A stretch of DNA of 64,000 nt from assembly GCF_024198215.1 (NCBI RefSeq), contig NZ_JAKCFA010000038.1, positions 1-64,000 of the forward strand, given 5' to 3'. The DNA is from Myxococcus qinghaiensis (lineage in GTDB: Bacteria; Myxococcota; Myxococcia; Myxococcales; Myxococcaceae). Both the position numbers and the translations under genes were made by a program. Below are positions 9,409 to 19,218 of the stretch, one piece after another. How positions within the stretch are numbered: the stretch's first letter is position 1; each line of letters starts with the position of its first letter. The notes under the pieces were generated by a model. The model had not been told where the DNA came from. It ran no database searches and saw nothing but the letters and a program-made list of their open reading frames with translations.

Positions 9409-11673
9409 ATGATCGCGAACGCCGCGTTGCTCGCGAACCAGGCCGAGTTCGAGTTCGAGGCAGGTTCCTTCACGGCCGCGGAGCTGGCGGTGCTCGGCTT
9501 CGAGGCCGAAGAGACGCTCTCCCAGCCCTACACCGTCGAGGTCGCCCTCGCCGTCCGGCCCGACCTGGAGGTGGAGGAGAAGCTGCTGCTCGGCAAGGAC
9601 GCGCGCCTGACGGTGATGCTCGGTGACGGCACCGCCCGCCTCTTCCAGGGCGTCGTCTCGCGAATGACTCGCTGGGACGAAGGCAGTGGCCCCGAGCGCC
9701 GCCGCTACCGCGTCACCGTCGTCCCGCGCCTGTGGACGCTGCGCCACCGCCGCAAGAGCCGCATCTTCCAGGAGCTGACCGTTCCGCAGATCGTCCACAA
9801 GGTCCTGGACGAGGCCAAGGTGGAGCACCGCCTGGCCCTCACCGGCACCTATCCCGTGCGCGACTACTGCGTGCAGTACCGCGAGTCGGACCTGGACTTC
9901 GTCTCGCGGCTGCTCGAGGAGGAAGGCATCTTCTACTTCTTCGAGCACGCCGAGAGCTCACACATGATGGTGCTGGGCGACGGCGCGTCGGCCAATCCCT
10001 CCATGCAGGGTGAGCCCACGCTCGTCTTCCGCGAGCGCTCGCAGATGATCGCCGCGCGGGAGTACGTGCACGAACTGGTGGCGCGCACGGAGGTCCAGCC
10101 CGGCGTCGTCGCGCTGCGCGACTACAACTTCCTGCGACCGGCGCAGATGCTGGGCGCGGAGGCGGAGTCCGACGACGGCGAGACGGCGCTGGAGATCTAC
10201 GACTACCCAGGCCGCTACGAAGACCCGGGCCCCGGCCGCAACCTGGCCCAGGTCCGCCTGGAGGAATTGCGCGCGCGCACCCAGACGGTGACGGGCGCCA
10301 GCTACTCCCGACGCATCTGCCCCGGCCATGTCTTCGAGCTGGCCGAGCACCCCGATGCGACGGTCAATCGCAAGTACCTGCCCATCTCCGTGCGACACAC
10401 CGGCCACCAGTCGGAGGCGGTGAGCATCGACCAGTCCACGCTGCGCTCGCGCGAGGGCTACCGCAACGAGTTCCTCTGCCAGCCCGCGGACATCCCCTAC
10501 CGGCCCGCGCGTGTGACGCCCCGCCCCGTCATCCCCGGCGCGCAGACGGCGCGCGTCGTCGGGCCCGCGGGCGAGGAGATCCACACCGACGAGCATGGCC
10601 GCATCAAGGTCCAGTTCCACTGGGACCGCGAGGGCAAGGCCAACGACAAGAGCTCCTGCTGGATTCGCGTCAGCCAGGCCTGGGCCGGCCCGGGCTGGGG
10701 CGCGCTGTATCTGCCGCGCATCGGCCATGAAGTGGTGGTGGAGTTTCTGGAGGGAGACCCGGACCGTCCCCTCGTCACCGGCAGCGTCTACAACGGGCAG
10801 AATCCGCCGCCCATCGACCTGCCCGGCAGCAAGACGCAGAGCACCCTGCGCTCCAGCTCCAGCCCCGGCGGCGACGGCTCCAACGAGCTGCGCTTCGAGG
10901 ACGCGGCCGGCTCGGAGCTCGTGTATCTGCACGCGCAGAAGGACTTCAACGTCGTCGTGGAGAACGACAAGACGCAGGAGGTCCGAGGCAACGAGACGTT
11001 GCTGGTGAAGAAGGACCGCGCGCGCGTCATCGAGGGGAATCAGTCCCTCGAGGTGAAGAAGGACGACGACAGCACCATCAGCGGCAACCAGTCGCTGGCC
11101 GTCACCGGCAACCGCTCCACCACCGTGGCCGGCAACCACACCGAGTCCATCAAGGGTGACCAGTCCATCGGCGTCAGCGGCAGCCAGAGCCTGGCGGTCA
11201 GCATGGCGTCGGCGGAGACGGTGGGCCTGGGGAAGATGCTCACCGTGGGCGGAGCGCTCGCCATCAGCGTGGGCGCCGCCTTCAACGAGCTGGTCGGCGG
11301 CGTCAAATCCGAGCAGGTGGGCGGCGCCAAGGTGGAGGTCGTCGGCGCCAAGAAGTCCGAGTCCGTCAAGGGCGCCCGCTCCACGCAGGTGGGCGGAGAC
11401 CTGTCGGAAGAGATTGGCAAGTCCCGCATGTTGAAGGTGGACAAGGACCTCATCGTCAGCGTCGGTGGCAAATCCAACCACGCCACCAAGGACGCCTACG
11501 TCCTGCAGGCCAAGGAGATCTCCCTGGTCGCCGAGGAGCAGTTCACCCTCAAGGTCGGCTCCGCCACGTTGCAGGTGAAGAAGAACGGGGACGTCGTCAT
11601 CAAGGGCGCCAAGATTGAGGTCACCGGCAGCGGCGACGTCATCATCAAGGGCTCCAAAATCTCCGAAAACTAA
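9409..11673 (+). CDS. vgrG: T6SS spike protein VgrG
   Basis: Encodes 754 residues. The N-terminal two thirds is the gp27-like fold ([25 protein letters not shown]). It is followed by the gp5-like OB fold ([39 protein letters not shown]) and a long GN.SL.V-type beta-helix from about residue 490 to the end. The beta-helix ends without an appended effector domain, so this is a structural spike (TssI). The chosen ATG has GGGGG 7 nt upstream; an upstream in-frame start adds 22 unrelated residues. It opens the T6SS gene run, divergent from the OmpA gene. No PAAR, adaptor or effector gene follows. Confidence 0.95.
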   Translation: MIANAALLANQAEFEFEAGSFTAAELAVLGFEAEETLSQPYTVEVALAVRPDLEVEEKLLLGKDARLTVMLGDGTARLFQGVVSRMTRWDEGSGPERRRYRVTVVPRLWTLRHRRKSRIFQELTVPQIVHKVLDEAKVEHRLALTGTYPVRDYCVQYRESDLDFVSRLLEEEGIFYFFEHAESSHMMVLGDGASANPSMQGEPTLVFRERSQMIAAREYVHELVARTEVQPGVVALRDYNFLRPAQMLGAEAESDDGETALEIYDYPGRYEDPGPGRNLAQVRLEELRARTQTVTGASYSRRICPGHVFELAEHPDATVNRKYLPISVRHTGHQSEAVSIDQSTLRSREGYRNEFLCQPADIPYRPARVTPRPVIPGAQTARVVGPAGEEIHTDEHGRIKVQFHWDREGKANDKSSCWIRVSQAWAGPGWGALYLPRIGHEVVVEFLEGDPDRPLVTGSVYNGQNPPPIDLPGSKTQSTLRSSSSPGGDGSNELRFEDAAGSELVYLHAQKDFNVVVENDKTQEVRGNETLLVKKDRARVIEGNQSLEVKKDDDSTISGNQSLAVTGNRSTTVAGNHTESIKGDQSIGVSGSQSLAVSMASAETVGLGKMLTVGGALAISVGAAFNELVGGVKSEQVGGAKVEVVGAKKSESVKGARSTQVGGDLSEEIGKSRMLKVDKDLIVSVGGKSNHATKDAYVLQAKEISLVAEEQFTLKVGSATLQVKKNGDVVIKGAKIEVTGSGDVIIKGSKISEN

Positions 11674-11777
11674 ATCGTTTCAGGCGGACCCGGGGGGGTG
11701 GCTTGAAACCGGTCCACTGTGTCTGGCACTTTACGCTTCGCACGGAACCGACGACGGGCCCGTGCACTCAAAAAGGA

Positions 11778-12434
11778 ATGTGGAATTTGGCGCTAGGACA
11801 CACTGGCGCCGGTGCGGCGGGGGTGGCCGGCCGGTGTCTTCGGTGGGGTGTGGTCGCCGCGCAGGCGCTGGCCTTGAGCGTGGGAGCGGGCTGCGCGAAA
11901 CGCGTGCCCTTCGCCTGCGAGACACCGCCTCCATTCCAGGTGGTGGTGGACGCGGCCGAGCAGCTCAATCCGGATTCCAAGGGCCGCTCGTTGCCCACCG
12001 TGGTGCAGATTGTCCAGCTCAAGGACAGCGTGAAGCTGGAGCGCGCGGGCTTCCGTGACTTGTGGGGCAAGCCCGAGGCGCTGCTGAAGGAAGACTTGCT
12101 GCAGGTGGCCGAAGTCGTCGTGGCGCCCGGCAAGCAGGAGAAGCGCTGGATTCAGAGAGACCCGAAGGCGCGCTTCGTGCTCGCCATGGGCCTGTTCCGA
12201 CAGCCCCTGGGTTACTCCTGGCGCGCGGTGGCGACCTTGCCCGTGGTGCCGGAGTCGCGCTGCGTGGAGCGTCCCGCGGGAGACCAGGGGCCGCCGAAGG
12301 AGGACGACGAGGTCTTCCGCTACCGGCTCCAGGGCTATCAAATCGACTTGATGTTCCGGCCCCTCAGCGTGGCGCCGGAGCAACACAACAACCCCGAATC
12401 CGGCGACCGAGAGTCGCCCCGGAGAGGCGCATGA
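11778..12434 (+). CDS. tssJ: T6SS outer-membrane lipoprotein TssJ
   Basis: Encodes about 218 residues. A hydrophobic segment ends at the lipobox VGAGC. The mature part has the TssJ pattern: an early strand VVVDAAEQLNPD, then RSLPTVVQIVQLKD, and a charged loop with LLQVAEVVVAPG. TssJ binds the periplasmic end of TssM and anchors the T6SS membrane complex in the outer membrane. The start is uncertain: ATG at 11778 is used, but TTG at 11703 has a better-spaced G-rich Shine-Dalgarno and GTG at 11823 would give a shorter signal peptide. Its TGA overlaps the tssK ATG (ATGA). Confidence 0.85.
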   Translation: MWNLALGHTGAGAAGVAGRCLRWGVVAAQALALSVGAGCAKRVPFACETPPPFQVVVDAAEQLNPDSKGRSLPTVVQIVQLKDSVKLERAGFRDLWGKPEALLKEDLLQVAEVVVAPGKQEKRWIQRDPKARFVLAMGLFRQPLGYSWRAVATLPVVPESRCVERPAGDQGPPKEDDEVFRYRLQGYQIDLMFRPLSVAPEQHNNPESGDRESPRRGA

Positions 12435-13798
12435 AGTCCGCGCAGCGCGTCGTGTGGTCCGAGGGCATGTTCATGAGCCCCCACCACCTCCAGCAACAGG
12501 ACCTCTACCACGAGCAGCTCCTGGAGAACCGGCTGGGGGCCCTGGAGCCCTATCCCTGGGGCGTGGTGGCCATGGAGCTGGACCTGGAGGGCCTGCGCGC
12601 CGGCCAGGTGCAGCTGTCGAACTTCGTCGGCGTGCTGCCGGACGGGCTGACGGTGTCCTTCGAGTCCGGAGACGCCGAGGCCCCCTCCGCGCGCCCCGCC
12701 GAGGGCTACTTCCCTCCCGCGCAGCGCACCCTGGACGTGTACCTGGGCGTGCCGCGCGAGCGCAGCGGCGTGGAGAGCTACGGCAGCGGGGAGCGCATTG
12801 GCGGCAGCCCGCGCTACACGCCCGTCACGCGGCCCATCAGCGACCTGACCGCGTCCACGTCCATCTCCCAGGTGGGCTTCGGCCAGCGCAACGTGCGCCT
12901 GTTGTTCGGCACCGAGCCGCGCGACGACTTCGAGGCCATCAAGCTGTTCGAGTTGACGCGCGACAAGTCCGGCAGCCTGGCCGTGGTGGACGCCTACGTC
13001 CCGCCCTGCCTGCGCATCGACGCGTCGCCGTTCATCATGGGCGAATTGCGCACGCTCTTGCGGCTGATGGTCTCCAAGCAGCGCCAGCTCGCCTCGCGCC
13101 GCCGCCACCGGGACGCGTCCGCGCTGGAGTTCACCGCGGGCGACGTGACGCTCTTCCTGGAGCTCAACGCCCTCAACGGCACCATCCCCTTCCTCCAGCA
13201 CGCACTGGACGCGGGCAACCTGCGGCCCCGGGATTTGTATCTGACGCTGGTCCAGTGCGCGGGCCAGCTGTGCACCTTCTCCGCCAGCGCGGACCCCACC
13301 ACGCTGCCGTCCTTCCAGTTCACCAACCTGCGAGCGACGTTCGAGGAGCTGTTCCGCCGCCTGTCGGAGCTGATGCGCTCGGTGGCGCTGGAGCAGTGCC
13401 TCACGGTGGACCTCTCCGCGGGCACCGACGGCATGTTCCGCGGCAAGCTGGAGGACGAGCGGCTGGAGCGCTGCGGCGCCTTCCTGCTGGCGGTGAGGAG
13501 CGATTTGCCCGAGCGCGTCGTCGCCGAGCAGTTCCCCAAGCTCACCAAGGTGGCCTGCTGGGACGACATCCCCGGCCTGGTCCGAGCCGCCGCGCCGGGC
13601 GTGCCGCTGGCCGTCACGTACCGCCCGCCGCCGGAAGTCCCGGTGCAGCCGGGCACCGTGTACTTCAGCCTCTCGATGACTGACGGCTATTGGAAGAACG
13701 TGATGCGCGACCACAACCTCGCGCTCTATCTGCCGCAGCCGTTCGACGCGGCCCGAACGACCGTGGAGCTGCTCGCGGTCCCCACCGCCAATCGCTGA
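12431..13798 (+). CDS. tssK: T6SS baseplate-membrane connector TssK
   Basis: Encodes 455 residues, the normal length for TssK. The hallmark N-terminus is V.W.EGMFMSPHHLQQQD, the middle contains LRTLLRLMVSKQRQLASRRR, and the C-terminal domain ends in YFSL. TssK links the phage-like baseplate (TssEFG) to TssL/TssM at the inner membrane. Its start overlaps tssJ by 4 nt and tssL follows after 16 nt, so the three are co-transcribed. Confidence 0.95.
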   Translation: MKSAQRVVWSEGMFMSPHHLQQQDLYHEQLLENRLGALEPYPWGVVAMELDLEGLRAGQVQLSNFVGVLPDGLTVSFESGDAEAPSARPAEGYFPPAQRTLDVYLGVPRERSGVESYGSGERIGGSPRYTPVTRPISDLTASTSISQVGFGQRNVRLLFGTEPRDDFEAIKLFELTRDKSGSLAVVDAYVPPCLRIDASPFIMGELRTLLRLMVSKQRQLASRRRHRDASALEFTAGDVTLFLELNALNGTIPFLQHALDAGNLRPRDLYLTLVQCAGQLCTFSASADPTTLPSFQFTNLRATFEELFRRLSELMRSVALEQCLTVDLSAGTDGMFRGKLEDERLERCGAFLLAVRSDLPERVVAEQFPKLTKVACWDDIPGLVRAAAPGVPLAVTYRPPPEVPVQPGTVYFSLSMTDGYWKNVMRDHNLALYLPQPFDAARTTVELLAVPTANR

Positions 13799-13814
13799 CG
13801 CGCAGGGATTTTCC

Positions 13815-14552
13815 ATGGACCGAGTGACGGAAGCCACGAAGGACTGTTTCGACGCCGCCATCCACCTGCGCGGCTCGGAGGCGGCGGCCATTCCTCCGCC
13901 CGAGACGCTCTACCACCGCCTGCGCGGGGTGGTGGACGAGCTCCTGCGGCGCGCCGCGGTGCTCGGCTTCAGTCACCAGGACTCCCAGGACATGGCCTAC
14001 GCCATGGTGGCGCTCATCGACGAGGTCGTCCTCAGCCGGCCGGAGGAGTACCGGCAGTTCTGGATGACCAACCCGCTGCAGCTGCACTACTTCAACGAGA
14101 ACATCGCGGGCGACGGCTTCTTCGCCAGGCTGGACCTGGTGCGCAAGGACCCGCACCGCGCCGAGGTCCTCCAGGTCTACTACCTGTGCATGCTCTTCGG
14201 CTTCCAGGGGCGCTACCGCATCCGCGGCGGCGAGCTGGAGCTGATGACGCTCATCGACACGGTGAAGAAGGACCTGGAGCGCGCGCGGCCCTTCGACTTC
14301 GACGTGCTGTCGCCGCACGGTGAGCGCCCCACCGACTCGCTGCTCTCCAAGCGCAGGAAGACGCCCGTGTTGGCCCTGTCCGCGGGCTCGCTGGCGGTGG
14401 CGGTGCTCTTCTACGGCGTGCTGCAGTTCTTCCTGAAGGACAAGGTGGACGAGCTGTCGAGCCGCGTCGAGCTGCACGCCGCCAAGAACGTCGCCGGCAC
14501 GCTGGCTCCGCCGCAGGTCGGCGAAGCCGCCAACCCGGGAGGCACGCAATGA
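13815..14552 (+). CDS. tssL: T6SS inner-membrane protein TssL (DotU/IcmH family)
   Basis: Encodes 245 residues. It has the cytoplasmic DotU-type helical bundle (YAMVALIDEVVL, GDGFFARLDLVRKDP, YYLCMLFGFQGRY) and a single C-terminal transmembrane helix at about 180-205. No peptidoglycan-binding OmpA domain is appended, so this is the short TssL form. An AGGGA Shine-Dalgarno precedes the ATG. Its stop overlaps the tssM start (ATGA), consistent with stoichiometric TssL-TssM assembly. Confidence 0.94.
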   Translation: MDRVTEATKDCFDAAIHLRGSEAAAIPPPETLYHRLRGVVDELLRRAAVLGFSHQDSQDMAYAMVALIDEVVLSRPEEYRQFWMTNPLQLHYFNENIAGDGFFARLDLVRKDPHRAEVLQVYYLCMLFGFQGRYRIRGGELELMTLIDTVKKDLERARPFDFDVLSPHGERPTDSLLSKRRKTPVLALSAGSLAVAVLFYGVLQFFLKDKVDELSSRVELHAAKNVAGTLAPPQVGEAANPGGTQ

Positions 14553-17500
14553 TGGCCTACCTGCTACCGCTGCTGGGCATCGGCGCGCCCATGTTCGCGC
14601 TGATGACCTACCTGGAGTTCACCCCGCCCCAGGCCGCCATCGTCGCCGCGCTCGCGGGCCTGTTGGCCATGGGTGTGGTGTGGATTGTCAAACGCATCCG
14701 CGCGCGCCGCGCCGCCAAGAAGCTGGAGGGCGCGCTCGCGGCCCAGGGTGAAGAGCAGGCCGCCACCGTGCGGCCGGACCTGCAGCCCGAAATCAAGGCG
14801 ATGCAGGACGAGTTCACCAAGGCGGTGGGCGCGCTCAAGGCGTCCAAGCTGGCGCGCGGCGGCAAGGACGCGCTGGCGGTGCTGCCCTGGTACCTCATCG
14901 TCGGCCCTCCGGGCGCGGGCAAGAGCACCGCGCTGCGCAACTCCGGCCTGAAGTTCCCCTACCTCTCCGCGCGCGGCGGCGTGCGCGGCGTGGGTGGCAC
15001 GCGCAACTGCGACTGGTGGCTCACCAACGAGGCCGTCATCCTCGACACGGCGGGCCGCTACACCAGCGCGGAGGAGGACCGTCCGGAGTGGATGGCCTTC
15101 CTGGACACGGTGGTGAAGCACCGCCCCAGCCGCCCCATCAACGGCCTCATCGTCGCCATCAGCGTCAGCGAGCTGATGACGGCGGACCCGCAGGCGGTGG
15201 GCGAGATGGGTCAGACCATCCGCGAGCGCCTGGACGAAATCACCGGCCGGCTGAAGATGCTGGTGCCCGTCTACGTGATGGTCACCAAGTGTGACTTGCT
15301 GCCGGGCTTCGTGGAGATGTTCTCCGACTTGACTCGCGTGGAGCGCGGACAGGTCTGGGGCTTCACCGTGCCGCTGGAGCATCAGAAGGACGCCAGCACG
15401 GACCTGTTCCGCGAGCGCTTCGACGAGATGCTCTCCGTGCTGGAGCAGCGCTCGCTCAGGCGGCTGGGCCAGGAGCGCCGGCTGGAGACGCGCGAGAACA
15501 TCTACGGCTTCCCACAGCGCTTCGACGCGCTCCGGAAGAACCTGGCCGAGTTCCTCCAGCCGCTGTTCCTGGAGAACGTGTTCCAGGACACCCCCGTCTT
15601 CCGCGGCCTGTACTTCAACAGCGGCACGCAGGACGTGCGCGCGGTGGACAAGGTGTCCCCGTCCGCGGGCGAGCTGTTCGGCACCACCAACGGCCGGCCG
15701 CAGACGGACGGCGCGTCCACCGAGGGGCGCAGCTACTTCCTCTGGGACGTCTTCACGAAGGTGATGTTCCAGGACCAGCAGATGGCGGTGCGCAGCTCGC
15801 TGGAGGAAGCGCGCGTGCGCCGGCAGAGCATGGTGCTGGCGGGCGCGGCGCTGGCGGCCACGGCGCTGCTGCTGTCCATGCCCACCCTCTCCTATTTCCA
15901 GAACCGCTTCCTGGCGGAGGCGGTCACCAAGGCCATCACCGATGTGAACCTGGACCCGCGCGACGACGTGCGCCGCGTGGAGGACCTGCTGCCGCTCAGC
16001 AAGCGCCTGGAGGAGCTGACCCGGCACGAGGAGGAAGGCGCCCCGGTGTGGATGCGCTTCGGCCTCTACCAGGGCCACAAGCTGCTGCCGCAGGCGCGCC
16101 AGTTCTACAACACCGCCCTGCGCCGCGTGCTGCTGGGCAAGCAGTTCGAGCTCATCCAGCAGCGGCTGGAGAACTTCGCGCGCAACCCGGACATGCTCGC
16201 GCGCAGGGACCCCAAAGAGCATGCGCGGAGCTCCTCCGACTTCAAGCAGTACGTCGACGACCTGAAGATGTACCTGCTGGTGACGACGCCCAGGGACCCG
16301 AAGGAGCCGGAGCTGGACGAGACGCAGCGCCGGTGGCTCGTGCGTCAGATTGTCGAGCACTGGGCGGGCGTACGCGGCAGTGCCCTGGATGAGGGGACGG
16401 TGGCCACCCACGCCACCACCTTCATCAAGATGCTGGGCGCCGAGCAGTCCCTGCCCGACGAGCAGAAGCCCGCGCGCGCGGAGCGCATCGCCTTCCCCCG
16501 GGAGCACGCCATCATCGTGGGCGCGCGCCGTGCGCTCATCAAGGTGCCCCTGGAGAAGCTGGAGCTCGCGCGCATCGTGGAGACCACGCGCGTGCAGTAC
16601 CAGGATGTCACGCTGGAGCAGCTGATGGGCGCGGTGCCGCAGTTCAGCTCCAACATGGCGGTGCGAGGCGCCTTCACCCGCGACGCCTACGAGAACGAGG
16701 TGAAGCAGCAGCTCGAGTCGGCCTTCTCGGACCAGGACGCGTGGGTGCTGGACAGGGACGTCACCACGGACGTGGATGCGTCGCGGCGGGCGCTGCGCAC
16801 GCTCTACTTCTCCAGCTACATCCAGGAGTGGAAGGACTTCCTCAACGCCATCAAGGTGGCGGCGCCCATGGACAACATCCAGTTGGAGGACCTGCTCACC
16901 AACCTGACGCGCGGCACGCCCAAGCCCTACAGCCGGCTGTTCACCTCCATCGTCAACAACGTCCAGCTCGAGCGACGGGCTCCCAAAATCGAAGCCACGA
17001 ACACGAACAAGCTGACGGAGTCCGTCAAGGGGCTCTTCGGCGCCGGCAACGCCCCCGTCCCCGAGAAGCCCCGGGAGAAGCTCAACCCCCGCGCGCCTTC
17101 CGGCGAAGAGGAGATTCTTGCCCGGGACGTGGCGCGCGAGTTCGCGTCCATCATCCGGTTCACCACGGAGCGCTACAAGACGGACGACGGCGAGGAGACG
17201 CTGACGGCGCTCGTTGAATACGAGGAGCAGCTCGTCACCGTGCACACGGCGATGCTCGCGTCGAAGGACAAGCCTGCGGAGGGCTCGGAGCTGACGAAGA
17301 AGACCTTCGCCGCGCGCAGCTATGTGGAGATGCTCATCCGCAAGCAGACGGACAACATCGCCATCTTCGAGCGCCTGCTGATGCCTCCCTTCAAGGACAC
17401 CATCATCATCGTCGACCAGGGTCGGGCCCAGCAGAAGAGCAAGCTGTGGTGTGAGCAGGTGGCCGTCCCCTTCAACCGGGCCTTCAAGGACATGTACCCG

Positions 17501-18262
17501 TTCAGCCCCGGCTCGCAGAAGGATGCGCCGCTGCTCGAGGTCGCGGAGTTCCTGCGGCCCGACAACGGGGTGCTGCGCAAGTTCATCAAGGAGCAGCTCA
17601 GCGACCATCTCGTCGCCACGGGCCGCAAGTGGGACTTCACCTCCTCCGCCGGCGCGCACTACCGTCCCGAGCTGCTCTCCTTCCTGGAGAAGACCCAGGC
17701 GCTCGCCGCCACCCTGTTCCCGGGCGGCGAGTCGGCGGGCATGGTGGATCCACTGGTGCGCTTCCAGGTGCGCATCCGCCCCGGCGTCTCCCTCGACGGC
17801 GCCGCGTCGCGCATCTCCTCCATCGTCTTCACGCTCGACGGCACCGACGAGGTGTACCGCAACGGTCCCGACACGCTGTGGAAGCCGATGATCTGGCCCG
17901 GCCAGGCCGGCAAGCTCGGCGCGCGCCTCGTCGTGCAGAGCGTGGATGGCGCCACCGAGTCCGTGCAGGACGAGGAGGGTGACTGGGGTCTGTTCCGGCT
18001 GCTCGAGCGCGTGAAGAAGATCGAACCCAGCCCGGACGGGCGCTACTTCACGGCGACGTGGGACATCGATGAAATCGACGGCGCGCAGGTCTCCATCGAC
18101 TTCCGGCCGGAGCGCACCACCAACCCGTTCTTCGGGCTGGCGGGCAACACGTCCAAGCTGATGGGCATCTTCCGGGACCCCGGCATGAAGGTCCCCATGG
18201 GCATCGCGACCAGCGGCAAGGGCTGTGAGCCGGAGGCCGTGGCCGCGGGCGGGGCCCCCTGA
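14549..18262 (+). CDS. tssM: T6SS inner-membrane protein TssM (IcmF family)
   Basis: Encodes 1237 residues. Two N-terminal transmembrane helices (about 3-21 and 30-50) are followed by a cytoplasmic NTPase-like domain with Walker A GPPGAGKST (119-127). A third helix is near residues 430-450 (MVLAGAALAATALLLSMP), then a long periplasmic IcmF region ends in the beta-rich TssJ-binding domain (WPGQAG.LGARLV). TssM forms the trans-envelope channel with TssJ and TssL. It overlaps tssL by 4 nt and its TGA shares one base with the tagF ATG. Confidence 0.95.
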   Translation: MMAYLLPLLGIGAPMFALMTYLEFTPPQAAIVAALAGLLAMGVVWIVKRIRARRAAKKLEGALAAQGEEQAATVRPDLQPEIKAMQDEFTKAVGALKASKLARGGKDALAVLPWYLIVGPPGAGKSTALRNSGLKFPYLSARGGVRGVGGTRNCDWWLTNEAVILDTAGRYTSAEEDRPEWMAFLDTVVKHRPSRPINGLIVAISVSELMTADPQAVGEMGQTIRERLDEITGRLKMLVPVYVMVTKCDLLPGFVEMFSDLTRVERGQVWGFTVPLEHQKDASTDLFRERFDEMLSVLEQRSLRRLGQERRLETRENIYGFPQRFDALRKNLAEFLQPLFLENVFQDTPVFRGLYFNSGTQDVRAVDKVSPSAGELFGTTNGRPQTDGASTEGRSYFLWDVFTKVMFQDQQMAVRSSLEEARVRRQSMVLAGAALAATALLLSMPTLSYFQNRFLAEAVTKAITDVNLDPRDDVRRVEDLLPLSKRLEELTRHEEEGAPVWMRFGLYQGHKLLPQARQFYNTALRRVLLGKQFELIQQRLENFARNPDMLARRDPKEHARSSSDFKQYVDDLKMYLLVTTPRDPKEPELDETQRRWLVRQIVEHWAGVRGSALDEGTVATHATTFIKMLGAEQSLPDEQKPARAERIAFPREHAIIVGARRALIKVPLEKLELARIVETTRVQYQDVTLEQLMGAVPQFSSNMAVRGAFTRDAYENEVKQQLESAFSDQDAWVLDRDVTTDVDASRRALRTLYFSSYIQEWKDFLNAIKVAAPMDNIQLEDLLTNLTRGTPKPYSRLFTSIVNNVQLERRAPKIEATNTNKLTESVKGLFGAGNAPVPEKPREKLNPRAPSGEEEILARDVAREFASIIRFTTERYKTDDGEETLTALVEYEEQLVTVHTAMLASKDKPAEGSELTKKTFAARSYVEMLIRKQTDNIAIFERLLMPPFKDTIIIVDQGRAQQKSKLWCEQVAVPFNRAFKDMYPFSPGSQKDAPLLEVAEFLRPDNGVLRKFIKEQLSDHLVATGRKWDFTSSAGAHYRPELLSFLEKTQALAATLFPGGESAGMVDPLVRFQVRIRPGVSLDGAASRISSIVFTLDGTDEVYRNGPDTLWKPMIWPGQAGKLGARLVVQSVDGATESVQDEEGDWGLFRLLERVKKIEPSPDGRYFTATWDIDEIDGAQVSIDFRPERTTNPFFGLAGNTSKLMGIFRDPGMKVPMGIATSGKGCEPEAVAAGGAP

Positions 18263-19197
18263 TGGCGGTGCAGCAACCCCCTCGTATCGGCCTGTTGGGA
18301 AAGACGCCGCGCCAGGCGGAGTTCATCCGGTTCAACGCCTCCACGCCGCTGGCCCTCCACCTCTACGCGTGGATGGAGGCCGGCGTGGAGCGCGCGCGCA
18401 AGGCGCGGATGGACCTGCCCTCGGAGCCCGCGCACTTCGTCTTCACCGCCCCCGGCCAGAAGCAGGCGCTGGTGGGGCTGATGGCGCCCAGCGTGGACAG
18501 CGTGGGCCGCGCGTTTCCGCTGGCCGTCTTCACCGAGGTCCCTTCAGCCAGCACCGCGCCCCGCTTCGCGCTGACGCCCGAGGCCTATCAGCCCTTCCTT
18601 CGCGCGGCCGGAGCCCTGGCCCGAGCCGCGGCGGAGCTGGACGTGCCGCAGCTCACCGAGCGCACCACGGCGCTGCCCGTTCCCGGCCCGGGTGACTTCA
18701 GCGTGGCCGAGCGGCTGCGCGACAGCATCCTCGCCGAGCACCACCTCGCCGACCTCCTGGGTCCCCTGACGGAGGGCTCGCCCACCGGAGGTCAGTACTA
18801 CGCGCTGCACACCTTCCTCACCGCATGCATCGGTGAGCGCGGACGAGAGCAGTCCGCCGCGGGCGTGGTGCTGGACTGTCCGTTGACGGCGCGCGTGGGC
18901 CCGGTGGCGTGGCTGGAGCTGTCCTCACGCCTCTTGCGCTGGCCGCACCAGCCGCCGTCCTTCTTCTGGTCCGAGGGAGACAAGCCCCGGCTGCTCTTGA
19001 GCCTGGGCTCCGCGTCGCCCTCCGTCTTCCTCGCGCTCGCCCAGCCCGGCCGCCCCGGCGCCCAGGTGTGGCCGCTGCGCACCGAACGTCCCGCCGCCAT
19101 CGACAACGCGCGCAAGGGCCTGACGGCCTCCGCGCGCCAGGTCATCGACTCCCCCTCCACCACCCTCGACCAGCTCCTGCGCGCGCTGTCGCGCTGA
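18262..19197 (+). CDS. tagF: T6SS-associated protein TagF (ImpM family)
   Basis: Encodes 311 residues. The N-terminus IGLLGKTPRQAEFIRFNAS is typical of TagF, followed by the conserved VGRAFPLAVF segment. In other bacteria TagF is a post-translational repressor of T6SS firing, often acting beside the PpkA/PppA/Fha threonine-phosphorylation pathway. None of those partners is recognisable in this locus. It overlaps tssM by one base (TGATG), so it belongs to the same transcript. Confidence 0.85.
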   Translation: MAVQQPPRIGLLGKTPRQAEFIRFNASTPLALHLYAWMEAGVERARKARMDLPSEPAHFVFTAPGQKQALVGLMAPSVDSVGRAFPLAVFTEVPSASTAPRFALTPEAYQPFLRAAGALARAAAELDVPQLTERTTALPVPGPGDFSVAERLRDSILAEHHLADLLGPLTEGSPTGGQYYALHTFLTACIGERGREQSAAGVVLDCPLTARVGPVAWLELSSRLLRWPHQPPSFFWSEGDKPRLLLSLGSASPSVFLALAQPGRPGAQVWPLRTERPAAIDNARKGLTASARQVIDSPSTTLDQLLRALSR

Positions 19198-19218
19198 AAG
19201 CACCCGAAGCCTCGCACC

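Noticed and set aside
14564-17659. A 1031-codon open frame on the minus strand, opposite tssM
   Set aside because: Leu/His/Arg-rich shadow with no recognisable fold; tssM is unambiguous.
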